Positions 32,741-44,544 of a stretch of 64,000 nucleotides of DNA are shown here, one piece after another. The notes beneath the pieces are model-generated. The model saw only the letters and a program-made list of their open reading frames with translations, was not told the origin of the DNA and did no database searches. The DNA is from Utricularia gibba (taxonomy: Eukaryota > Streptophyta > Magnoliopsida > Lamiales > Lentibulariaceae): positions 1,798,001 through 1,862,000 of the forward strand of contig NEEC01000002.1 of assembly GCA_002189035.1 (NCBI GenBank), read 5' to 3'. Within the stretch, counting starts at the first letter, position 1, and every line of letters starts with the position of its first letter. Made by a program: the position numbers and the translations under genes.

Positions 32741-35700
32741 TCAGCTTGAACTGCCGGAGAGATCTCCAGAGAGTCCACTCCCATAAGAAACAGAACCAGG
32801 CCCTGAACGTGAGGTGCTCGCACGAACTTTCTGCATTTGCCGTATTTTAAATGCATCTTTGGGTAGTGGCTGGCTCTGTAATGTGGATATTTCATCTTCT
32901 TCTTGTCCTACAGAAAAGGATCCGCAATCTTAAGAACAACGATGTAAAAGCAAACACGAAGGATGGTTTGGATGCGGGACATACTCCGCGAATCCTTCCG
33001 TTTTCCAAGTTGCCCACTTCGTGTTTGTTTAAACTTGGATGAACCAGACAGATTGCTAGAGCTTGAAGCCTGTCCAGAATGCGCCAGCTGAGAGCCCCCA
33101 TGTTTGGCAGTTGGTAGAGGAATATTGCTTTGCAAACATATAGATATAACGAGATCCGGATCCGGAAAGGGACCTGGATTTTACCATAGATTAAAGGCCA
33201 GTCAACAAACAAACCCAAACGCAAGCAGAACAGAACCTGGTAATTTATTTACCTTCGACTGCAGGCAAATTTGCCACGAAGGTGGACAAGGGTGGAGTTA
33301 AACGTTTCAAAATATCACTCATGGAAGTTGTTCCTATATTCGCAGCCACACCATTTGTCAATGCTTTCGAAGGCACAGCCGCAGCAGGGCCTGTAAAATT
33401 TTTTTTTAAAAAAAATGAAACATCTTAACAACAAATCGACTCACATGACACTCGCAAACTTGACGTACCTGGTAACTTTTGTCCTGAACCACCAGGAGTT
33501 ACCAGTGTAGAGACATCCGGACGAATGATCTTGCTTGGGACATTTGAGGAGATTGGAATGCTTGAACTCCGATCTACATTTCAGATGTTTACAAGCCATT
33601 TAAATTGGAATAGGGGCAAGACGAATGTAGTAACAGAATATTGATATTAAAAAAAACATCAATCACCTGTTGGAACAGCCCCATTCAAAGGAACAGGAAC
33701 TTCATCCGTCTTGTGAACATTTCTGGACAGCCTCTGGGAGGAAAAACTCGCATCATTATCATCCTACAATTCATCAAACGTCAAATATAGATTTCCCATT
33801 TTTACCTCTTGACGATCTAAATTCTCCAAGTCCTTAGACGAACAAGGCAGCAGATCCATATAACTGTAGCGTGATGCAATGTCTTGCAGAGAACTCTCTA
33901 CAACTAGCTCCCCATTCTCACCAGCTCCAGAAAGAGCTACTTTCCTCCTTTGCTCCACCTATTTCACGATAAAGCTCAGTCATAAGCAAGTATAAACTAT
34001 AATAGTCGCAAGGGCATTTGGTTCAAGACAAAAACGAGTTGATCCATATTTCAAAAACCCAAAAAAAAAACATTAAGCACAAAAATTTAATCTTGGAGAG
34101 CTTGGCATGGTTTATCGGATTAAATGTTCATATTTTGAATGTTTCCTATACAACAAAAAAGTACAAAAAAAACAAGGCTACATTAACCCACCTTTAACAT
34201 GCTTGCAAGATCTCCATACGTCTGCTCAAACTGGGAATATTTCTTCCAAACCTAACATGATGAAAAATAACCCTTTTATACAAATCAGCATTCTGAGTAC
34301 AGTAGCTAGATGAAGCAATACCTCAACGGAATCATTGGGTGGTAGTGAGCTTAGAGCTCTTTCAAACAAAGCACGGATGTTTCGATCATCATTCAAGCGA
34401 CCCAAGAAATCAGCATATCTTCAGATACCAAGAAAGTGGATCAAAACACAGTCACTGGCAGACGATGCATGATAATGCTTTAAGAATTACTTCAATCCTT
34501 TGATAGGAAACAAGTGGATAAGAAACAATAGCTCAAATGTGAATCCCTCGTGCTTTGCATACAGAGAATCACACAGATAAATGATGGTGCATGTTAATGA
34601 AAATTATCCATTCATGGCCAACGCTTCAAACCAAAGAAAAATGTCGAGGAAGAAACTGAAACAAAAACTTACTCAAGAATGTATTTTGGTTCATGCATAA
34701 AGGATTTCAACCCTGCTTCAAATACATTGTGTGCGAGCTGAAGAACAATAAAAAGAGAGCCTTAATGAACATGTCCAGACGACCTTCATATTGACAAATA
34801 TTCAAAATGAAGTAAACAATAAAAAGTAAGGAAAGACACTGAAAAAAACAATCAAATTCACGAAGTCCACCTTTGCGTCTTTATCCAGACAAAATGCCAT
34901 CATTGCATATGCAACATAAACATGGTAGGTACAATTTGGATATTTACGCGCATCCAGGAAGTATTTTCGAGCTGCTTCAGCTCCTTCAGTTCTTCTTAGG
35001 AACCGTAAAAACTGCCAAAAGTAACCAAGAAGGTGTGAGGATATGCAGTGGATATATCTCAAAGAATAACTCATGTTACAAGGAATTCAAGAATATCAAT
35101 TTCATGTATTAGAGAAATCGATTGTACTAGGCGAATTCATGACATATAAAATAACACTTTTGCAAGTCATAAACACATGAAGAAAAGCTAGTACCTGAAT
35201 ATGTGATAAGGCTGTGGCACTCGAAACATCCCCAATTAGTAATTCATATACTCTTTTTGCATCCTGGAACAGTAGAAGAATAGACTAGAAAAAAAACTTG
35301 TAGGTTGATGCGCACATGAAATAACAATATTAAATCATATGATGAACCTGGGGTGCTCCATGGGACTCCTCTAGCTCCGCATATGCGTACTTCAGCATTT
35401 CCGAATCTGGAAAGCCAGGAAAAACTAGATGAAAACATAATGGAATTTGTACAATATGACAGAAATTGAGAATATTACCAGGGAGGGCCTTCAGAGCACG
35501 CTGAAACACTTTGACTGCAGCGTCTTTGGATCCCATGCTAGCATGCCATGTGGCATATTCATACCACACTTCAGGGTAATGATACAAATACATAAGGCAC
35601 TAGCATTGAAACACAAATATCCATCATAATCATTGAATGCGTTGCAATTGCAAAAGTAGAAAACAGTGACTCTAAATCTCATGAACATAAATTGAATTAA

Positions 35701-37710
35701 GGTTGTAAGTGCATATAATACCTGCTCATAAGCAAATACAACACGTTTGTTTGCTGAGGCACTATCAATTCTCTGGGGTTGCTTCTGTGAAAACATCCGA
35801 ATACTTAAAATGACCAACAGCCCAATCTTGGATATTTAAAAAACACATATATTAATGAGAGACAATTTTCCGAAGAGTACCCACTTCTCAAAGGTCAGAA
35901 ATTTCTTCCATGTCATCCAATTGTTGTCCTCCTACGGCAATAATGACATCTTGTCATTAGATATACAAATGATCAAATCCTCATATCTAGGTATATCAGG
36001 AGCAACAAAAGTGCCACATCAGAAGCAAAATAATTCGTATTTCATGATGTAGAAACAACCCTTCAGAAAATTATTGAAAGAAATGAGAAAGAAAATAAAT
36101 TATCAAAACACCTTATAAGAACCAGATGACGGTACAGCGAGCATATTCCAATCAATTTCATCAGCAAACTTCTTACACTCCCTGTAAACAGCTCGCGCAC
36201 TATTGTACTTCGGTTGATATTCAGCCACCAAGGCTTTGGCCTGCAGATCCTCAAGCATTGTGAGAATAGAATGTAATAGAGAGTCTCTGGCACTTCTAAA
36301 GCATATCAGTCACAGTAACAACAAATATACCAATGCACGGCTGACTGAATTTTCAAAGTTCTCATAGTCTCTCCAGAGCTGTTCAACGTAGTGTGTGGGT
36401 ATGACAATAGCCCTCTGATACGTCCTGCGAATGGCACTCATCTTTTGTGACTCTTCTTGTGGTGTTTGGGCCTGTTGAAGTATAAAGAGTATATCAGAAA
36501 ATTTTAAAAAATAAAAATAACTTTGGGCAATGAAATTTCTAACCGGTAAGGATTTTAAATATGCAATGTACTCCATCCACACAGGACCAGATGTTATATC
36601 AGTTCCTGCAAAGAGTCACAGTTTAGAGTTTTTATAATTCACAACGGCAATATTTCTACGCTGCATTGTAGCTTTATCCCCATATACTAAACCTAGAGAG
36701 TGTATACGAGCCTAGCATCAATTAAATAAAATTGTGATAAGAGCCAACATCCAAGTTCTTCTTAGGTTTTCTGACAACCCATGTTCACTCTTTTGGATCA
36801 TAAAAGTTATGATGGGAAACAAAGAAACACAAGGAGAAATAGAAACATTTTTCAATTTACCAACATGGTTTAGCATGAACTCAAAAGCTTTCTTGGTCTC
36901 TTCTTGACCCTCCAATCCCTTTTTGGCATTTACTTTACGTATAAATTGGATATAGCAGCGCCTGCAGTTGAAATGATAAATGCAAAGAGGTATGTTGAAC
37001 AACCAAACATGACAGCGTGAAAAGTTAAGGAAAATAATCATCTTGTGGTTCAAAACACTATTTTGAGGGGAGAAAAGTACCAAAGCGGGACATGCAAACA
37101 AATTAAGAGACACCGGCTAAATATTAGCCTGGCTGCCTCATCATTGCCGACAGCCATATGAGCTTCAACGTACTGCTTCCAGTATTTCGACTTCAGAAAA
37201 GGAAACCGAAGCTATGTTTAGCACATAAAATATGTCATAGGCCTAAGTAGCTTACATGAAAAATAACGCCAATTGAATACAATTTAAAAGGCAAACAAAG
37301 CATTACAGATGTAGGAAATGTGGCCAGGAGTTTCTCATACAACGGCACCGCGTCAGATATTGGCAAGCGCTGAATGCAAAAAAATGCAATTTTGGAACGT
37401 CAAACAAGAAAAGAAGAGAAAGCGCAAAAAGAAAATTAAAGAAAGCACCGAAGCCAGCGGTAAAAGCATCAAACGTTGTTTACCAGGGCCTCGCGAGCGA
37501 GAGCCTCCGCAGCTTCAATATTGTACTTATCTGCAATCATACATTCGATGCATCAAATAACCACCCAGACATTATTCCGTAAAAAACCCAAGAAAATCAA
37601 CTCCAGAGGAACTCAACAAAAAAGAAAAAAAGGTTCGGTGTCGTTACTGAAGAACAATAAGAAGATTCACAAGTACCAGAAGACACGGTATTAGCCTGCG
37701 CAGTCTCCAT
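32741..37710 (-). CDS. CSTF77: Cleavage stimulation factor subunit 77 (CstF77)
   Basis: About 23 exons on the minus strand, from METAQANTVSSG (start 37710) to a stop at 32741, give about 753 residues; plant CstF77 is about 730. The HAT-repeat domain covers most of the protein: DKYNIEAAEALAREAL, SKYWKQYVEAHMAVGNDEAA, RRCYIQFIRKVNAKKG, LWRDYENFENSVSRALAK, EVWYEYATWHASMGSKDAAV, FLRRTEGAEAARKYFLDARK, EYADFLGRLNDDRNIRALF and VWKKYSQFEQTYGDLASMLK. The C-terminus has GKRKDSRRQEEDE and LQSQPLPKDAFKIRQMQKVR, the conserved tail. CstF77 dimerises and bridges CstF50 and CstF64 in nuclear mRNA 3'-end cleavage. The penultimate exon must use a donor A/GTATGT to reach the last exon. At the exon 9/10 border the family reading FEK-x-NPQRID is lost unless one C is added to CCCC (35775-35778), so this spot is ambiguous. 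Exon borders other than the ends are approximate. Confidence 0.93.
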
Positions 37711-38404
37711 AGCCACAACTAAAAGCCCATCAACTAGAAATCCCAACACAACACACTGAACTCATGCTTCAATTCCTAGGGTGCCGAATGCCGATCCAGG
37801 AAAGAGCGTAGACGGTTTTCTCCAAAACAAACTTCGGACTAGGAGTACAATGAAATCAATTGAGTACTAATCTAGAAAGAATCAATCAACAGAGCGATAG
37901 ATAGCCCTCCAGGTTTCCGGTGGTGAGCGGGAATTAGAACAATGGCGGGGCGGCGGGAGCTGCCATCTACAGACCTCGTCTTCTACCCCTTAAAACCTTC
38001 AATTTTTAATTAGAAATTCACCAAATACCAAATGCCTGCACATGCGGTGGTTATCAAACTCAATAAAAAAAACTTTAAAAAATAGAAAAAAAAATTAAAA
38101 AAAACGTAATGCCAGGTGGCAGGTGCGTTGTGGTCGCCTTGTCGGAACGTCATCATTAATTATTTTAGAATAAAATAACGATAATCAGGAAATACAATTA
38201 ATTACAGAACAGAATTACAGATATTCTTTCCTTATACACTGTTTTAATGGTGAATCCCGGCGGTGATAATTAGGCTGCCGACAGCTCACGTCCGCCGCGG
38301 TTTTCCCGTAAAACCACCGGCGATCTCCATGGGCTCTGAGCAAGGGTGAGCGCAGTATATCTACCATAAACGCGTTGCGATAAATTTCTCGCCATCTCAG
38401 GACT
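37711..38404. other. Divergent promoter between CstF77 and sulfurtransferase genes
   Basis: About 690 bases between two start codons pointing away from each other. The left part up to about 37970 is less AT-rich and likely the CstF77 5' UTR. The middle (38000-38240) is AT-rich with A runs. The right part looks like the short 5' leader of the sulfurtransferase gene. Confidence 0.5.
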
Positions 38405-39142
38405 ATGCATCGAGTTGTATTCTCCGCCTTTATTCTCTTTCTTCTTCTTCATGTACTCTCTAGCCTCGGGGAATCCGACCGTGTCACTTCAATCGACGTT
38501 AATCGAACAGAAATCCTTCTTGGGCACCCAGAAATTCCTCACCACTATCTCGACGTCAGGTAAAAAATTTAATCTTGATACGCTCTGTGAATTGCGTCCT
38601 CTCTATGCTTCTATATGATTTCGTTTTGGGGGATAGAACCGAGGAAGAATTCAAAGAGGGCCATCTGAAGAACGCCCAGAACATTCCTTACATGTTCAAT
38701 ACTCCACAAGGTATCCATATCATTCATCCCTAGATTGAAACTAGCTTCTGCTGTGGTTGTGGCGTTTATCAGAATCACCCGATTTCAGGCAGGGAGAAGA
38801 ATCCCAAGTTCGTGGATCAAGTCTCAGCGGTTTATGGGAAAGAAGATCATCTAGTTGTGGTAAATTCCCGCACCTAAAACCAGCAACTTCGATCACTTTT
38901 GGGAAGTTTTTGACAGGGGAATTTGCAGGGCTGCAGAAGTGGAGTAAGGTCTTTGTACGCTGCTGCTGATCTTGTTGAAGCGGTAAGGCTGCCTCTGAGA
39001 GTGATCATGGCATCTCATTTAGCAGTGGTGTTCATACATGTGTTGATTGCAGGGCTTCAGAAACGTGGTGAACATGGAAGGGGGGTACTTGGAGTGGATC
39101 AACAACGGGCTCCCTGTTGTGGAGGAAGCTGTGCTGAATTAG
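38405..39142 (+). CDS. Rhodanese-like sulfurtransferase (STR family, small single-domain)
   Basis: Five exons, 38405-38559, 38637-38710, 38789-38859, 38929-38982 and 39053-39142, total 444 bases (147 residues). A single rhodanese domain shows HHYLDVRTEEEFKEGHLKNA, NIPYM, KNPKFVDQVSAVY, the active-site loop CRSGVRS with the catalytic Cys, then AADLVEAGFRNVVNMEGGYL and EWINNGLPV. This matches the plant STR16/STR18-type small sulfurtransferases, which move sulfane sulfur from thiosulfate or related donors. The N-terminus (MHRVVFSAFILFLLLHVLSS) is a strong hydrophobic leader like a secretory signal peptide, unlike the cytosolic relatives I know; see findings. Frame and phases are intact. Confidence 0.88.
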
Positions 39143-39907
39143 GGTTCTTAGTACAACAGTTTGTTTATTTCATGACTAAGAAATTTGTGATGAAGTTCAT
39201 GATGTGGAAGCTCTTAAGCATTCATCTAGTTAAAACTCTAAGTATTCATGTAAAACATAGTAATATTTTAAGATATGGTTGGTACTATAGTATAATTAAT
39301 AATGTATTTGAATTATTTATATTTTAAATAAATATTTATTATAATATTAAAATTGAAATTTATTTAATAATGTATTTTGAATATATATATATATATATAT
39401 ATAAATAATATGTTTGATATATATTTACAACAAATACTTTATAAATTACAAAACCTAAAGAGAAGATAAGGTTTGAAAATTTCGAGTTTGGAATATTTTA
39501 TAGTAATTTTGTAAAACACTGTGTACTATTAAACTACTCTAACAAACATTCATTGTTGTCAATATACGGATGTTTAAATAATTAAATTAACCTAACAAAT
39601 ACTTCCTTAATTTATATAAATACAGTTACGCTCATTCCGTACACCAATTTTGATATTGTGTGGCATCATCTATCTGACTGGGCATGGGGTTTATGGTGTT
39701 CCTCAAAGCATCGGATCATTGAGAAAGCGTTCCCCACAGGCCAGAAAAGGGACGCGCTTTTAGGAGGGAGGAAGCATCGTCAGAAAGGAATATTTTATAA
39801 TATAAGGAAAAGGTCAGAAACAAGTAACGCATCCACCCATTTTGATGCAGTGAACTCACAGGTTTGTTGGTCTCCGTCTCCCCTGTTTCTGAGTTCAACC
39901 GCGCGAC
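39143..39907. other. AT-rich spacer with (AT)n run; promoter of CAND7 gene
   Basis: Strongly AT-rich from 39230 to 39630, including a perfect AT dinucleotide run at 39381-39402. No gene seen. The last 200 bases are the likely 5' UTR of the downstream receptor-like gene. Confidence 0.5.
39381..39402 (+). repeat. (AT)11 microsatellite
   Basis: A perfect AT dinucleotide run in the spacer downstream of the sulfurtransferase gene. Confidence 0.85.
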
Positions 39908-41218
39908 ATGCCGCTTCTCCGCCGCTGTCTCCTCCTCTTCGCCCTCTTCTCGCTTGCCGTCGCAGAGATCCGCTTCTCCGAATTCCGATCTGACGGTCGC
40001 CCTATAATCCCCATCGATGAGTTCGGTTTCACTCCTCGGGGGCAATTGGAGCTCAACGTCACTCATCTTTCCCTATCCCCAACTCCTGACCCCCAGGCGC
40101 TGTCAAATGTAGGGTTTTTCCTCTGCACCCGGGATGCCTGGGTGCACGTGCTTCAGCAGATTGAGGATGGGGAGATCAATTGCGTTCTCAGATCGGAATC
40201 CGTGAAGAAAGTTTTCACCTTGGACCAGCTTCAACCCGCTGCCGCCTCCGAATTCAATCGCCTTTATGCGGAATCGAACTCCGATCAGTACACGCTTGTG
40301 TTCGCTAACTGCCTCCAGCAGCTCAAGGTCACCATGAAAGTGCGATCGGCGATGTATAATTTGGATGGTGGGAGGGCGAATCGTCGCGATTATCTTTCTG
40401 CGGGTAAAACCATTTTGCCTAGAGTTTATTTCTTGCTGTCTTTGGTTTATTTCGTGCTCGTTGGAATCTGGATTCATGTTCTGTACAAGAAGAGAGCCGC
40501 TGTTTTTCAGATTCATTTCTTCATGTTAGCTGTGGTGATTCTCAAAGCACTGAATCTATTATGCGAAGCTGAGGATAAGTTCTATATCAAACGCACTGGT
40601 TCAGCACATGGCTGGGATGTATTGTTCTATATTTTCAGCTTCTTGAAGGGGATAACTTTGTTCACCTTGCTTGTCCTCATCGGCACTGGCTGGTCCTTCT
40701 TGAAGCCATATTTGCAAGATAGAGAAAAAAGGGTGCTCATGATTGTGATCCCTCTGCAAGTAGTTGCAAACATTGCCCAAGTGGTGATCGACGAAACAGG
40801 GCCTTTAGCACAAGACTGGGTCACATGGAAGCAAGTCTTCTTGCTCGTGGACGTCATCTGCTGCTGCGCTGTGCTTTTCCCCATCGTTTGGTCAATCAAG
40901 AACTTGAGGGAAGCAGCAAGAAGCGATGGCAAAGCTGCCGTGAATCTGATGAAGTTGACTTTGTTCAGGCATTACTACATCGTGGTGATATGCTACATCT
41001 ACTTCACCAGAGTTGTGGTCTACGCCTTGGAGACCATCACTTCATACAGATATCTCTGGACCGGTGTGTTGGCCGGGGAAGTCGCGACGCTGGCGTTCTA
41101 TGTGTTTACAGGGTACAAGTTCAAGCCCGAGCCTCATAATCCTTACTTTGCGATTGATGATGAAGAGGAAGAAGCTGCTGCAGTGCAGTTGAAGCTTGAA
41201 GATGAGTTTGAGCTCTGA
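39908..41218 (+). CDS. CAND7: Seven-transmembrane GOST/GPR107-type protein (CAND7-like)
   Basis: A single-exon gene of 436 residues. An N-terminal signal peptide (MPLLRRCLLLFALFSLAVAE) is followed by a luminal domain of about 150 residues with paired Cys. Seven hydrophobic segments follow from about residue 172 (ILPRVYFLLSLVYFVLVGIW, IHFFMLAVVILKALNLL, LFYIFSFLKGITLFTLLVLI, IVIPLQVVANIAQVV, VFLLVDVICCCAVLFPIVW, HYYIVVICYIYFTRVVVYAL, WTGVLAGEVATLAFYVFTGY). The acidic cytosolic tail ends LKLEDEFEL. This is the plant 'candidate G-protein coupled receptor 6/7/8' family, related to animal GPR107/108; these proteins are linked to Golgi and endosomal traffic, and GPCR activity is not established. 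The frame is intact, and the conserved tail NPYFAIDDEEEEAAA supports the stop. Confidence 0.93.
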   Translation: MPLLRRCLLLFALFSLAVAEIRFSEFRSDGRPIIPIDEFGFTPRGQLELNVTHLSLSPTPDPQALSNVGFFLCTRDAWVHVLQQIEDGEINCVLRSESVKKVFTLDQLQPAAASEFNRLYAESNSDQYTLVFANCLQQLKVTMKVRSAMYNLDGGRANRRDYLSAGKTILPRVYFLLSLVYFVLVGIWIHVLYKKRAAVFQIHFFMLAVVILKALNLLCEAEDKFYIKRTGSAHGWDVLFYIFSFLKGITLFTLLVLIGTGWSFLKPYLQDREKRVLMIVIPLQVVANIAQVVIDETGPLAQDWVTWKQVFLLVDVICCCAVLFPIVWSIKNLREAARSDGKAAVNLMKLTLFRHYYIVVICYIYFTRVVVYALETITSYRYLWTGVLAGEVATLAFYVFTGYKFKPEPHNPYFAIDDEEEEAAAVQLKLEDEFEL

Positions 41219-42273
41219 GATCAGCCTTTCTGTGAAATAAAAGAACCTCCATACCGAGAATGATTCATGACTGCAGCAATACTTTTTCAGTTTAGATCCA
41301 TCACCAGCAGCAAAAAAAAAACTCAATATCCCTTCATTGTCATTGTGCATCCTTGTTGCTTCAGGGTTTCAGTTTGGGCAATCCCTATTCAATATACCAG
41401 AACTAACGAAAGAAATAGGGTATCTGATTGATCACGTGTGGAAAAAGACTCATCCGTGTGACCATCACGTGGGCTTTACTACATACCATATGCGTTTACA
41501 AAATTAACCATTCACCGTTTTTATCTTATTTACAAATACGATTACTATTTTTATAGTACAATGAGGGTGGCTATTTTTATAATATATCGTATGCACTATA
41601 GTCATCTCTCCCCATCAATACAGCGCCGTTTTATTACTTTAATTTAAAAAAAAGTTTAAAAACAAATATATTGTATTCCCGTTGACATAATTGATTTGGG
41701 GATATTATTAATATTAATATGAATATTGTATTCCATTTATTTTAATAAACAAAAAGGCGTTTAATTTTGTAAAGAGTCTAGGAAGCGTTTTGATTCGGGT
41801 AGCTGGCAGCTGGCCGTAGTTGTCAGCTGCGCACTGGGGAGCTACCGGTAGCGTAGCTGCGCCTTTTTCCTCACGCTCTGTCTTCTGTCAACAAAATCCC
41901 GTTGACCCCATCCAAATAAATTAATAAATAAATATATTCACCACCACCGTCCAAATCTGCTGCACCGCCATCGAATCAATTGTCTTTTTATATTAAAAAA
42001 TTTAATAAAAATAATTGGATTTTTACTCCTCTAATGTGAGGATCAGAAATTTGAATACAAAAAAAAGATTAATTTTTTAATTTAATACTATATAATTTGT
42101 GAATAAATCAGGAAGAATATTATTAATGGATGTATGGAATGATTTGGGGAAGTATTTCTTTTCTTTACTCTCTTTCCGAGTTTCATACCCTTCCCTTACA
42201 GTGCGCAGTGCAGCTTCACTTTTGGCACCGTTCTTTTCGCGAGCTGCGTCCGTCCTGCAACTCTACAACGGCG
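41219..42273. other. 3' UTR of CAND7 gene and promoter of GRF gene
   Basis: 3' flank to about 41400, then AT-rich spacer with a G/C-rich island at 41790-41870 (repeated agctggc / gtagctg phrases), then more AT-rich DNA. A pyrimidine-rich leader leads to the GRF ATG at 42274. No further gene seen. Confidence 0.45.
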
Positions 42274-43519
42274 ATGAGTGATGTCAATGGAGTCAACTCC
42301 CCGTCATTCACGCCTCCGGGATTCAGAATGTTGCAGTCTGATTTTTTTCACCGTAGGCGCCTCTCCCATTCCACGGCATTCTTTGTAGTCAGTCTCCGCA
42401 GTTTTGTGTTTCTTTAACGGCTTGTAATGTTGTTCAGGTGGAGGGAATGAGGGTCGTGTTATGTATGATTCCTCTGCTCAGCAGCATCAGCAGATGCCTC
42501 CTCGCTTTAACTGTCTATTCGACAGTAATGGGATTAGGGCTTCAGGTTTGCATTCCATGACCCTAATTTGAAACTTGGTTTTGTTTTTGTTGGATTTGGG
42601 AAAATGGGTGTGCGTTTTTTTGACTGTGTAGCGTTGCAGGAACTGCATACGGGAAAGCCTCCTTCACACCTTCGCAGTTGCAGGAGTTTGAGAGGCAGAG
42701 TGTTATACATAAGTACATGATGTCTTCAATGCCTGTTCCTCCTGAGCTTCTTCTTCATGCTCCCAGAATCCCACCTCAATCTAACAGTACCTATCGCTCT
42801 TTAGTTTTAAGTTCTTCACATTCAGAGTGTATGGTTTCGATTTACGAATGGGGTTTTGTTTTTGCAACAGGTGTTGATGTAGGGTTTTCGTCAGTTAGAT
42901 CAGATCCAGAGCCATGGAGATGCAAAAGAACTGATGGTAAAAAATGGAGGTGTTCTAGAGATGTTGCTCCCGATCAGAAATACTGCGAGCGTCATGCGCA
43001 TAAAAACAGACCCCGTTCAAGAAAGCATGTGGAAGTCACCCCCAAGACCAGGTGCATACAAGCAAGCTTGTGATTCATTCGCGGCTTCGCGAGTTCTTAG
43101 CTCCCTCTTTGCATTTGCAGCCATCAGGTTTCTGGGATTTCGCCATCAAGGTCACAGACGAAGGCAGAGCCCACAGATAAACAACGACCAACCCCAGAAG
43201 AATCATCATCAATGGGCCAAAAGGGTAGCAGCGAAAGAACAAAATCCAAATGTTTCTTCTCCTGGGCAACAGCAACAGAGACCCAAACGAGTAAATTTTT
43301 ACCCTGTTCTTCTCTGACACTCTCCACCCCGGAGAAAGCATATTCCACCGTGAAAACCCTTGCTACGTGCAAAATCAAGATCAAACTGCGGAGCTGGATT
43401 TCGAGAATTGGGTAAATCTGGCTCCTGGCGGACCCTTGGGCGAAGCATTAGGGCTCGTAAATGGGTTTCGCCATGGCTGGAGCAATAGTAACAGCAACAG
43501 CGCCGCAGTCAAGAGGTGA
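42274..43519 (+). CDS. GRF: Growth-regulating factor (QLQ + WRC), frame broken in last exon
   Basis: Five exons: 42274-42352, 42438-42545, 42640-42786, 42871-43051 and 43121-43519. The QLQ domain (FTPSQLQEFERQSVIHKYMM) lies near residue 70. The WRC domain (DPEPWRCKRTDGKKWRCSRD, YCERHAHKNRPRSRKHVE) lies near 125-165 with the Cys3-His zinc motif. The C-terminal GGPLGEAL motif is at about 275. GRFs act with GIF co-activators to promote cell proliferation in leaves and roots. The miR396 target spans the RSRKHVE codons. The fourth intron uses an acceptor after gcatttgcag. In the last exon the frame running through KCFFSW stops at 43415. The frame with DTLHPGE, DFENWVNLAPGGPLGEAL and a stop at 43517-43519 is reached only if one base is added near 43296-43304. 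The product would be 304 residues. Confidence 0.87.
42787..42870 (+). other. 84-base in-frame intron of the GRF gene
   Basis: A GT donor follows CTAACA and the acceptor is tttgcaacag before the WRC exon. The segment is 84 bases with no in-frame stop, so it could be spliced or retained with a 28-residue insertion. Its T-rich composition favours an intron. Confidence 0.6.
43014..43034 (+). promoter_or_regulatory. miR396 target site in GRF mRNA
   Basis: The segment cgttcaagaaagcatgtgga(a) inside the WRC exon is the conserved miR396 complementary site of plant GRF genes, encoding Arg-Ser-Arg-Lys-His-Val-Glu. It is expected to direct cleavage and limit GRF expression to proliferating tissue. Confidence 0.9.
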
Positions 43520-44281
43520 TGATGATGGGTCGGAGGAAAGTGTCAGCGGATTTACTTTTTCTGGTAGCGGGCGGGTCCGGCTCAACCGGAAGACGGACGA
43601 CCCGCGTTGCTTTTCCCTAAATTTCTTTCTTTTTCCCCCCTGTCTGACAGCTGTTTGTTTGGAAATTACTCTGCTGCCCCACGTCTGACGTAACTTCCTT
43701 GTGACCGTCACTTTTTTGGACAAACGGCTATTTTTTAAAATCCAACACCCCCAACGTTTTCTTTATTCACATTAAAAAATACAAAATTCTCCACATGTCC
43801 ATTTACGGGGGCAAAATTGAAAATAAAAATATTTGATAGCGTATTTAATAGCGTTTTTTAAAGTTCTATATAATATATTAGAAACTAAGATTTTTCAATT
43901 TGTTAAAAATAAAAAAAAAACGTTTTCAAATTTTAGTTTTTTTTTCAATTGAGGCGTATTTATTAGCTAGGTCCAAATGTGTGGTTACACGTGCAATAAT
44001 GTAGACCCCAATTCGGGTCCAAAGGTGCGAACTTGGCGTTATCATTACATACGAAGTCGGGTTTAGTGTCGAGTAGGTGAAAGAAAGTGAAAGTTTGACG
44101 GATAGTTTCCCCCCGTCGCTCTATCATTACATCTCACGTTCTTTAATGTGCCACTTCCTTCCCCTCTTGTCCCCCTCCACTTTTTCCATTTGTTTATTTC
44201 CAGTATGATTTGAGCGCCACGTGTACATGGGTGTGGTGTGCTACTCAAGCCATGTGCCCTATGCTTTTTCAAAACAAATGG

Positions 44282-44312
44282 TGTGTTGTACAATAGATTG
44301 TATAAAATGTGT
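44282..44312 (+). repeat. 31-bp direct repeat, copy 1
   Basis: It begins tgtgttgtacaatagattgt and ends with tataaaatgtgt. A perfect copy occurs 263 bases downstream. Confidence 0.9.
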
Positions 44313-44544
44313 AATGGGTTACAAATCGGATGAGGATAATCGGCTTCTGAAAAGTTGTCAAAATGTACTCTGACGGGGTAACGTAAGACAACAGACCGAT
44401 ATGTATCAAAAACATAGTTTAAAAAGCGATCGAATTACGACAGAGTACCCACCGATTTGCTGAAAATCCAGATAATAGTATAGGCATTGAAAGCAACTGG
44501 TAATCACATGAGTCAGTATTCGATAATATCGACCTCTTCTATGA

